6,615 bases of DNA from Firmicutes bacterium CAG:534 (GTDB taxonomy: Bacteria; Bacillota; Clostridia; Lachnospirales; Lachnospiraceae), in assembly GCA_000436115.1 (NCBI GenBank), contig FR894562.1, positions 25,915-32,529 of the forward strand, given 5' to 3'. The notes beneath the pieces are model-generated. The model was given only the letters and a program-made list of their open reading frames with translations, was not told the origin of the DNA and searched no databases. The first letter of the stretch is position 1. The number at the start of each line of letters is the position of its first letter. Position numbers and translations under genes: made by a program. Of the stretch, positions 1-4,874 are shown piece after piece.

Positions 1-12
1 GGCCCGCCCTTT

Positions 13-558
13 TTATTGTTCCATCTGCCTGCCGAGAAAACCGGCGGCCGATTGAAGGAGCTTTTGATCTACTTCTCCCATTTTTCCCTTTTCGCCGTTA
101 TCGATCAGCAGAACGCTGCCGATAATGTCACCCTCGCAGAGAATAGGATAGATCGCTTCATTGACAAAAGGATCTGTCATGTCCTGTGCAATGGGGATAA
201 AGGAAGGATCTCCTTTAGAAGAAATAATAGTCTCACGTTTGGTAAGCGCTTCCTCAAGCTCTTTGCTGATGGATTTTCCAAGGATGCTTTTATAGCCGCC
301 GGAAACAGCAATAAACTGATCCCGATCGGAGATCAGGGCGGCCTTTCCGGCAGCCTGTGAAAGGCTTTCTGCATACTGCTTGGCAAAGGAGCTCATTTCC
401 CCGATAGGGGAGTATTTTTTCAGAATAATTTCTCCTTCTCTGTCGGTAAATATTTCTAACGGATCACTTTCGCGGATCCGAAGGGTGCGCCTGATTTCCT
501 TTGGAATGACGATTCGCCCCAGATCATCTATTCTCCGCACGATTCCGGTTGCTTTCAT
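13..558 (-). CDS. spoVT: Stage V sporulation protein T, AbrB-family forespore transcription regulator
   Basis: This 181-residue protein is about the length of Bacillus subtilis SpoVT (178). Residues 1-50 form the AbrB-type swapped-hairpin DNA-binding domain, with the hallmark run GIVRRIDDLGRIVIPKEIRR at 5-24. Residues about 56-181 fit the GAF-like C-terminal sensor domain that separates SpoVT from plain AbrB; the SVLLID strand is at 148-153. In the family, SpoVT acts in the forespore, where it tunes sigma-G-dependent genes up or down, including its own. The ATG at 558 is chosen because AGGAGG (574-569) lies 10 bases upstream and the protein begins exactly as AbrB/SpoVT proteins do. A sigma-G-type promoter (612-641) and a dyad (581-620) lie upstream. 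The gene follows the ABC permease on the same strand, 111 bases away, with no visible terminator between them, so read-through is possible. The stop is TAA at 15-13; only 12 bases beyond it are visible. Confidence 0.95.
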   Translation of the reverse strand: MKATGIVRRIDDLGRIVIPKEIRRTLRIRESDPLEIFTDREGEIILKKYSPIGEMSSFAKQYAESLSQAAGKAALISDRDQFIAVSGGYKSILGKSISKELEEALTKRETIISSKGDPSFIPIAQDMTDPFVNEAIYPILCEGDIIGSVLLIDNGEKGKMGEVDQKLLQSAAGFLGRQMEQ

Positions 559-580
559 AGAAAAAAATCCTCCTGTTTCT

Positions 581-620
581 CACATACTTTCCATATTTTG
601 TGTTGTATGGGTAGTATGTG
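581..620. promoter_or_regulatory. Imperfect inverted repeat over the spoVT -10 and start site; candidate operator
   Basis: The left arm is CACATACT TT CCATA (581-595) and the right arm is TATGG GT AGTATGTG (606-620), around a 10-base centre (596-605). Thirteen of 15 arm positions are complementary; the exceptions are a T-T pair and a T-G pair in the middle. The right arm contains the whole sigma-G -10 element and the centre contains the predicted start site. A regulator bound here would compete with RNA polymerase. SpoVT is reported to repress its own gene in Bacillus, so it is the natural candidate ligand, but that is inference. No U-tract follows on either strand, so this is not an intrinsic terminator. 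Confidence 0.55.
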
Positions 621-641
621 GAAAACGTGGAGGAATTATGC
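612..641 (-). promoter_or_regulatory. Sigma-G-type (forespore) promoter of spoVT
   Basis: Read on the minus strand, GCATA (641-637) is followed by an 18-base spacer and CATACTA (618-612). This matches every position of the B. subtilis sigma-G consensus as I remember it (GHATR, N18, CATWHTA). Transcription would start near 605, giving a leader of about 47 bases that includes AGGAGG. spoVT is a sigma-G-dependent gene in Bacillus, so the promoter type fits the gene. The -35 lies about 30 bases past the permease stop codon. Sigma-F recognises related sequences and might also read it. Confidence 0.8.
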
Positions 642-669
642 ATTTTTGCAGCGTGCAATCCCTCAATAT

Positions 670-1461
670 TTAACTTGCAAGATCTCTTCGGTCATAATAA
701 AGAAAGGCGAATAGAATTCCTACACTGGTTAGAAAAGCTGCCATTGCCACAGCTTTTTCAGGAGTATCAGCACCTGAAAAAATGGCAGAAGCGTTTGCAT
801 AGGAATAGGGACCCAAAAACAAATATTCTTTTAGATCCGGAATAATTCTTCCAATCAGATCGAATCCGTAAAAAAGAATTGCTATGCCGATTCCAATTCC
901 CATTCTGTTTTTTCCTGATATGGACGAAATTCCAAAACAGATCCCAGCAATTTCAAGGTTCATAAGAAACTGATAATACATAAATTTCAAGAACTCTTTT
1001 GCCGGCAGCTCTTCATTCAGGACAATAAAACCCATGGAATAGAAAAAGGCGCAGATACAGGTAAAAATGATAAGTGAGAAAAGCACGCACAGACCTTTGG
1101 AAAGAACGACCTTTTTACGGGTTATCGGAAGTGAAAGCAAAAACTCTCCGGTATGCCCCTCTTCCTCTTTGGATAAAATTCCAATTGCAGTAACAGCGGC
1201 AAACATTCCGCTTCCAAGACTGTGTATCGTTCCAATTTCAGCTGCAAAATATCCTTTCAGTGTCGCAATGCTTAAGGTACTCATACCAAATGCATCGGAA
1301 AAAGCCCCCATCGATGAAAAAGCATCTGCCATTTCTCTCATATCCCCTTGCATGCTCTCATATAAAAGGATACAGATGAAACCAAAGCTGCCAATCACAA
1401 TGCTCCATATGAAGAGTGCTTTCAGATTCAGCCGGAGCTCTCCTAAAAATATCGTTTTCAT
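670..1461 (-). CDS. ABC-2 type transporter permease subunit
   Basis: This 263-residue integral membrane protein is the translocation partner of the ATPase encoded just upstream. Hydrophobic segments lie at about 15-34, 78-96, 123-148, 160-180, 187-207 and 237-256, giving the usual six helices of ABC-2 permeases. Between helices 2 and 3 is the family's cytoplasmic coupling-type stretch, SKEEEGHTGEFLLSLPITRK (97-116), matching the 'E-x-x-G-T-x-E-x-L-L-S-L-P-I-S/T-R' pattern seen in many ABC-2 exporters. The ATG at 1461-1459 shares its A with the ATPase stop (TAATG), and GAGGAGGAG sits just upstream inside the ATPase gene, so the two are translationally coupled. The substrate cannot be read from sequence; lipids, peptides, antibiotics or sodium are all possible for this type. 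The gene ends with TAA at 672-670, and no terminator is evident before spoVT. Confidence 0.88.
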   Translation of the reverse strand: MKTIFLGELRLNLKALFIWSIVIGSFGFICILLYESMQGDMREMADAFSSMGAFSDAFGMSTLSIATLKGYFAAEIGTIHSLGSGMFAAVTAIGILSKEEEGHTGEFLLSLPITRKKVVLSKGLCVLFSLIIFTCICAFFYSMGFIVLNEELPAKEFLKFMYYQFLMNLEIAGICFGISSISGKNRMGIGIGIAILFYGFDLIGRIIPDLKEYLFLGPYSYANASAIFSGADTPEKAVAMAAFLTSVGILFAFLYYDRRDLAS

Positions 1462-2153
1462 TATATATTCTCCTCCTCATAAAATTTTAGAAACATATCC
1501 TCATCAATCTTGGGAGATTTCAGCATTTTTAATTTGCCCTCCCGCATGATGGCGGCAGTTTTGCAATATTTGTTGACCTCGGATAAAACATGGGTTGATA
1601 AAAGGCAGGTGGCCCCCTCTTCTACATATTCATGAATTAGTTCAAAAAAATTTCTTTGTATCAACGGATCCAGTCCGCTTGTGGGCTCATCAAATACAAA
1701 AAGTTTGGGACGGTGCTGCATTGCACACACAATACTGACCTTTTTTCGGTTTCCTAAAGACAATTCCTTTATTTTCCTGCTTGTGTCGACCTTTAGCTTT
1801 TCGCAGATTTTTTCTGCTTCTTCACTGCAATCAAGTCCTCTGACATTTGCAGCGTATCGAATAACATCCCTTACACGCATGGAACTATAAAACCATGCTT
1901 CGGATGGCATATATCCTACGTTTGCCAAGATTTTTTCATGCTCTTTTACACTATCCATTCCCAAAACCCGGATTTCTCCGCTGTAGCCTTTTAAAAAACC
2001 CAGCACGGATCGGATGGTCGTCGATTTGCCTGCACCGTTAGGTCCCAAAAAACCAAAAATGTCACCGCTTTCTACGGAAAGTGTCACATCAATGATCCCT
2101 CTGTTTTTACCATAGCTTTTTGTAAGATTTCTGATATCAATTACATTTGCCAT
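1461..2153 (-). CDS. ABC transporter ATP-binding protein (ABC-2 exporter type)
   Basis: This 230-residue nucleotide-binding subunit powers the permease encoded immediately downstream. Counting from the chosen start, Walker A is GPNGAGKST (37-45), the Q-loop region is VGYMPSE (79-85), the signature is LSLGNRKKVSI (131-141), Walker B with its catalytic Glu is LFVFDEP (151-157), the D-loop is SGLD (159-162) and the switch His is in LLSTH (184-188). The LSLGN form of the signature and the absence of a Gln in the Q-loop are usual for ABC-2 exporter ATPases, so they do not suggest loss of function. The frame stays open to an ATG at 2177, but the ATG at 2153 is preferred. It has AAAGGGG six bases upstream and begins MANVIDIRNLTKSYG, the normal family N-terminus, whereas the upstream ATG has no ribosome binding site. 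An intrinsic terminator (2215-2241) lies upstream, and I found no convincing promoter after it. Confidence 0.93.
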   Translation of the reverse strand: MANVIDIRNLTKSYGKNRGIIDVTLSVESGDIFGFLGPNGAGKSTTIRSVLGFLKGYSGEIRVLGMDSVKEHEKILANVGYMPSEAWFYSSMRVRDVIRYAANVRGLDCSEEAEKICEKLKVDTSRKIKELSLGNRKKVSIVCAMQHRPKLFVFDEPTSGLDPLIQRNFFELIHEYVEEGATCLLSTHVLSEVNKYCKTAAIMREGKLKMLKSPKIDEDMFLKFYEEENI

Positions 2154-2159
2154 AGAATT

Positions 2160-2166
2160 CCCCTTT
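2160..2166 (-). promoter_or_regulatory. Ribosome binding site that sets the ABC ATPase start
   Basis: The minus strand reads AAAGGGG, then six bases, then the ATG at 2153-2151. This site overlaps the codons that would follow the alternative ATG at 2177, which lacks any purine-rich site upstream. It therefore favours the 230-residue form over the 238-residue one. Confidence 0.7.
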
Positions 2167-2214
2167 CTTTTTGTCATCTGATTAAGATTTCTATAGCTTA
2201 TAAATATCAGAAAT

Positions 2215-2241
2215 AAAAAACGGGAACAATATCTGTTCCCG
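2215..2241 (-). terminator. Intrinsic terminator after the LytTR/DUF3021 pair
   Basis: On the minus strand, CGGGAACA (2241-2234) pairs perfectly with TGTTCCCG (2228-2221) across a five-base loop. The stem is followed at once by six Ts (2220-2215), and more Ts after one A. This eight-pair GC-rich stem plus U-tract is a textbook Rho-independent terminator. It lies 28 bases after the DUF3021 gene's stop codon and about 60 bases before the ABC ATPase start. It should end most LytTR/DUF3021 transcripts, leaving the ABC genes dependent on read-through or on a promoter of their own. On the plus strand the stem is followed by GTAAGG, so it is one-directional. Confidence 0.88.
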
Positions 2242-2268
2242 TAAGGTGCACTTATTTACCGCCAGCAT

Positions 2269-2730
2269 TCACTTTTTGTGTTCTGTCTGAAAAAGTCTCA
2301 GCTCTTCATTAAGCTTTTTATCATCAATCGTTCTCTTTGATTTGTATATATAAAACACGCAAATATATGCAAAAAGAATGTATGCTGCAAACAAGGCTGT
2401 TATAAGAAGCTGTTTGTCAAACCATCCGCAAAAGTAAGAAATTAGGCAATAGAGAGCAGTGCATATGACCATTCCTATCATTTCTTTCCACCTGAGCTGA
2501 TCCGCTTCATCAAAATTCCAAAAGAGAAATACCTGAGCATAGCCAATCGCATAGCAGGAGAGAATCATTTCCGCCATATGCATAATTCCGGCATCAAATC
2601 TGCCATTGATAAGCCTGAAAATACAATAAAAAAATAGAATTGCATAAAAATAAAGACAGGCTTTAAACTCTATTCCAATTTCTTTTGTCAGATACCTTTC
2701 CCAAAGTGAAAGTTTCCTCTCTTTTTTCAT
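2269..2730 (-). CDS. DUF3021-type four-helix membrane protein, probable partner of the LytTR regulator
   Basis: This is a 153-residue membrane protein. It has a charged N-terminus (MKKERK), four hydrophobic segments at about 24-41, 48-71, 84-103 and 107-129, and a charged cytoplasmic tail (130-153, SKRTIDDKKLNEELRLFQTE). Size, topology, the FNFD-like WNFDEA after helix 2 and the position directly after a LytTR gene all suggest the DUF3021 family. I recognise it by pattern and context, not by alignment. In streptococcal LytTR regulatory systems a small membrane protein restrains its LytTR partner, and I infer a similar role here. The ATG at 2730 is one base after the LytTR stop (TAA C ATG), with AAGGGGG about 10 bases upstream inside the LytTR gene, so the two are co-transcribed and probably coupled. 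A terminator follows the gene. Confidence 0.75.
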   Translation of the reverse strand: MKKERKLSLWERYLTKEIGIEFKACLYFYAILFFYCIFRLINGRFDAGIMHMAEMILSCYAIGYAQVFLFWNFDEADQLRWKEMIGMVICTALYCLISYFCGWFDKQLLITALFAAYILFAYICVFYIYKSKRTIDDKKLNEELRLFQTEHKK

Positions 2731-2731
2731 G

Positions 2732-3172
2732 TTATCGGGCCCCCTTCAAAAGCTTTCTGAATGCCGCAGCATATCTCCTTGAGATGATAATGTGCTCTCC
2801 GCCTTCCATTGTTGCATCAATCCTGTTGGAAGAAAGACTTTTCAGTGAAACGACCCTGTTTACATTGATAATCATGGATTTGCTGCATCGAAAAAAAGAC
2901 TCATCCTGCATTTCCATTATAAAGGAGTTAAGTGATCCTTCAATCCGAAGAACGCAATTTTCTGTATAAGCAAATACTTTGTCATCTACAGACTCCAGAT
3001 ATAAGATCTCTTCGGTCTGAATACAGACATTCTGGTCATGGGTCTTTCCCCAAATCTTTGTTTTTTCATTTTGCAGAATAGATATTATTTTGTTGACTGA
3101 TGGGGTCATTTCTCTGTAACGGATAACAATGCTTTCTTCGCCATCTGATATTTTTAATATATCTACTTTCAT
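2732..3172 (-). CDS. LytTR-domain DNA-binding transcription regulator without a receiver domain
   Basis: This 146-residue protein has an N-terminal segment of about 40 residues (MKVDILKISD...) followed by one LytTR domain (about 45-146). Family landmarks are EEILYLESVDDKVFAYT (54-70), FFRCSKSMIINVNRV (93-107) and GGEHIIISRRYAAAFRKLL (124-142). LytTR domains bind paired sites in DNA through beta-strand loops. There is no response-regulator receiver domain, so control must come from something other than phosphorylation. The adjoining DUF3021-type membrane protein is the obvious candidate. The ATG at 3172 has AGGA about six bases upstream, and the N-terminus starts like other proteins of this architecture. 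This type commonly activates its own operon. The likely targets are its own promoter region (3173-3393) and perhaps the downstream ABC genes, but that is inference. Confidence 0.9.
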   Translation of the reverse strand: MKVDILKISDGEESIVIRYREMTPSVNKIISILQNEKTKIWGKTHDQNVCIQTEEILYLESVDDKVFAYTENCVLRIEGSLNSFIMEMQDESFFRCSKSMIINVNRVVSLKSLSSNRIDATMEGGEHIIISRRYAAAFRKLLKGAR

Positions 3173-3240
3173 AGTTTCCTGACTTTATCCCTTTATAAAT
3201 CTTTCCAGTAAATACTTCATAATCCCCAAAATCACCTATT

Positions 3241-3246
3241 ATTATA
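3241..3246 (-). promoter_or_regulatory. Candidate -10 element for the LytTR/DUF3021 operon
   Basis: The minus strand has a perfect TATAAT at 3246-3241, inside an alternating TA run. This would place the start near 3234 and give a leader of about 60 bases. The hexamer 17 bases upstream is TGGAAT (3269-3264), a poor -35. A strong -10 with a weak -35 fits an activator-dependent promoter, as expected for an autoregulated LytTR operon. However, an AT-rich tract makes chance matches likely. Confidence 0.4.
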
Positions 3247-3346
3247 TATAAAATGTTCCCCGAATTCCAGATATTTTAGTTTGTGGTATCAAAATTACAG
3301 GAACGGCTCTTCTTATTTTGTTATTTATGAGCGGAAGGCACCCGGC

Positions 3347-3375
3347 TTGAAAAAGAGAATGGCGTTTGCTACAAT
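3347..3375 (+). promoter_or_regulatory. Sigma-A-type promoter of the MATE gene
   Basis: TTGAAA (3347-3352) is followed by a spacer of exactly 17 bases and TACAAT (3370-3375). A TG at 3367-3368 makes an extended -10. Ten of 12 hexamer positions match consensus. Transcription would start near 3382, only about 12 bases before the ATG, so the leader would be extremely short. Confidence 0.75.
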
Positions 3376-3379
3376 AATT

Positions 3380-3386
3380 AAGGGTG
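3380..3386 (+). promoter_or_regulatory. Probable ribosome binding site of the MATE gene
   Basis: AAGGGTG lies seven bases before the ATG at 3394. It favours that ATG over the in-frame TTG at 3388, which would be only one base away. The site is imperfect, and the predicted transcription start falls within it. Confidence 0.5.
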
Positions 3387-3393
3387 TTTGGAA

Positions 3394-4749
3394 ATGAATT
3401 TAAAAGATCGATATCATAAGGAAACGTTAAAAATTGCAGTGGATATGGCATGGCCGGCGATCGTGGAGTCTTTTTTTGTTGCATTTGCAGGATTGATCGA
3501 TTCCTTGATGGTGAGCGCCCTTGGCTCTTATGCGGTTGCGGCGGTAGGATTGACGACGCAGCCAAAGCTTTTGGGACTTTCTCTTTTTTTTGCCCTGAAT
3601 GTTGCTATTTCGGCGCTGGTTGCAAGAAGGCGGGGGGAAAAGCGGCAGGATGCAGCAAATGAGATCCTCTATACTGCAGTTTTGTTCCTTGTGATTGCAG
3701 CAGGGCTCCTGAGCATTTTGTTCGTAGTTTTTGCAGGGCCCATTATTGATTTCTGTGGTTCCACACAGGAAACACATGACGGCGCAGTGGCTTATTTCCG
3801 GATCATTATGGGCGGCATGATCTTTAACTGTGTTCAGATGGGGATCAATGCGGCACAGCGGGGAGTTGGGAATACCAAGATCACCATGCGCACCAATGTG
3901 ACCTCCAACGTGATCAATATTATTTTGAATTACCTGCTCATTGACGGACATTTTGGGTTCCCGGCACTGGGCATTCAGGGAGCGGCGCTCGCTACTGTTT
4001 CCGGAACGGTAGTTGCCTGTATTATGAGCATTGCCTCTATTCTGAAAAAAGATAACTTTATCAGTATTCCCTATATTATTGCCAATAAAATAAAACCGAC
4101 TTTCTTGGCGCTGCACCATCTGATCAAGGTAGGGTACAGTGTGTTTTTTGAACAGGTGCTGATGAGAGTGGGCTTTATGCTTACTGCGATCATGGCGGCA
4201 GATCAGGGAACAGACGCCATGGCAGCCCATCAGGTGGGAATGAACATTATGGCGTTATCCTTTGCCTTTGGAGACGGCCTACAGGCCACCGCTGTGGCGC
4301 TGATCGGCAGGAGCCTTGGTGCAGGGGATCCGGAGCTGGCAAAGGAATATGGAAGAACCTGCAGGCTGATCGGGGCATTTATTGCAGTTGGTCTGGTCTT
4401 TGTTTATTATTTCGGGGCCGGTGCGCTGTACCGTCTGTTCTTTGAGGAGGAACATATTGTTGCCATTGGCGTGAGCATTATGCATGTGATCATTTTCGTT
4501 GTGGTTTTCCAGATCTGTCAGGTGATTTACATGGGATGCTTAAGAGGTGCCGGAGATACGCTTTACACCGCTATTGCATCCATGATCAGTGTGACTTTTA
4601 TCCGTACCATTGTGTCTTACTTTTGTGGATATACCCTGGAATGGGGGATCATCGGGATCTGGATGGGAGTACTTGGGGATCAGGTGTCCAGATTTATCTT
4701 TGCAACCGTGCGGTTTAAGCAGGGAAAATGGGTGAGGATTAAAATATAG
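3394..4749 (+). CDS. MATE-family multidrug/cation antiporter
   Basis: This 451-residue inner-membrane transporter has normal MATE length, with about twelve hydrophobic segments in two related halves. MATE proteins export cationic drugs, dyes or metabolites in exchange for sodium ions or protons. Landmarks are the first-helix stretch MAWPAIVESFFVAFAGLIDS (18-37), the paired pseudo-repeats QRGVGNTK (155-162) and LRGAGDTL (383-390) after matching helices of each half, the run SNVINIILNYLLI (171-183) and ALGIQGAALAT (191-201). The second half begins near KVGYSVFFEQVLMR (245-258). The ATG at 3394 is chosen from the ribosome binding site; an in-frame TTG at 3388 would add two residues. The gene is transcribed divergently from the LytTR operon, and its 5' region may be within reach of that regulator. 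No terminator hairpin is visible after the TAG stop. The substrate cannot be told from sequence. Confidence 0.94.
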   Translation: MNLKDRYHKETLKIAVDMAWPAIVESFFVAFAGLIDSLMVSALGSYAVAAVGLTTQPKLLGLSLFFALNVAISALVARRRGEKRQDAANEILYTAVLFLVIAAGLLSILFVVFAGPIIDFCGSTQETHDGAVAYFRIIMGGMIFNCVQMGINAAQRGVGNTKITMRTNVTSNVINIILNYLLIDGHFGFPALGIQGAALATVSGTVVACIMSIASILKKDNFISIPYIIANKIKPTFLALHHLIKVGYSVFFEQVLMRVGFMLTAIMAADQGTDAMAAHQVGMNIMALSFAFGDGLQATAVALIGRSLGAGDPELAKEYGRTCRLIGAFIAVGLVFVYYFGAGALYRLFFEEEHIVAIGVSIMHVIIFVVVFQICQVIYMGCLRGAGDTLYTAIASMISVTFIRTIVSYFCGYTLEWGIIGIWMGVLGDQVSRFIFATVRFKQGKWVRIKI

Positions 4750-4756
4750 TTTTTTC

Positions 4757-4785
4757 TTGAAAATCTCATACAGATAGCTTAAAAT
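4757..4785 (+). promoter_or_regulatory. Sigma-A-type promoter of the chemoreceptor gene
   Basis: TTGAAA (4757-4762), a 17-base spacer and TAAAAT (4780-4785) match 10 of 12 consensus positions. Transcription would start near 4792, giving a leader of about 74 bases in which I see no strong hairpin and no riboswitch core. The promoter begins eight bases after the MATE stop codon. It is not of the sigma-D (motility) type, which would need TAAA and GCCGATAT elements. Confidence 0.65.
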
Positions 4786-4860
4786 AAAATCGGACTGGGA
4801 AAAAAGTACTGGAAATACATACAGACGACCTACAGAAGAGACGGCAGAAGGTGAGGGTTC

Positions 4861-4874
4861 GAACTATGAACTAT
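4861..4874 (+). repeat. Two tandem copies of GAACTAT across the chemoreceptor start codon
   Basis: GAACTAT occurs twice in direct succession (4861-4867, 4868-4874), followed by GATG. The real start ATG (4866) arises at the junction of the copies. A second ATG (4873) arises at the end of copy two, in a different frame that I read as stopping after a few dozen codons. Two copies may be coincidental. Confidence 0.6.

Noticed and set aside
641..656. The small inverted repeat TTGCA CGC TGCAA near the permease stop, considered as a terminator.
   Set aside because: The stem is only five pairs and is followed on the minus strand by A-rich sequence, not a U-tract.
1067..1549. A 160-codon plus-strand open frame opposite the ABC permease.
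   Set aside because: It is antisense to two well-supported ABC genes, with no domain features and no translation signals.
2153..2177. The upstream ATG at 2177 that would add MTKRKGNS to the ABC ATPase.
   Set aside because: It has no Shine-Dalgarno site, while the ATG at 2153 has AAAGGGG at good spacing and the usual family N-terminus.
2201..2229. A possible promoter for the ABC genes, TTGTTC with a 17-base spacer and TGATATTTA on the minus strand.
   Set aside because: Only three of six positions match in each hexamer and the -35 lies inside the terminator stem. Too weak to list as a feature, though an exporter promoter somewhere here is not excluded.
3427..4230. A 267-codon open frame on the minus strand opposite the MATE gene.
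   Set aside because: It lies wholly inside a clear MATE gene, its translation is rich in His, Asn, Cys and Arg without domain features, and it has no convincing ribosome binding site. It is a shadow frame.
4750..4756. The T-run just after the MATE stop codon, considered as a terminator.
   Set aside because: No GC-rich hairpin precedes it; the upstream sequence is the end of the MATE coding region and does not fold back.
4792..4865. The chemoreceptor leader, considered as a c-di-GMP riboswitch because of the PilZ-like tail.
   Set aside because: It is too short at about 74 bases and lacks the conserved GEMM core and paired stems.
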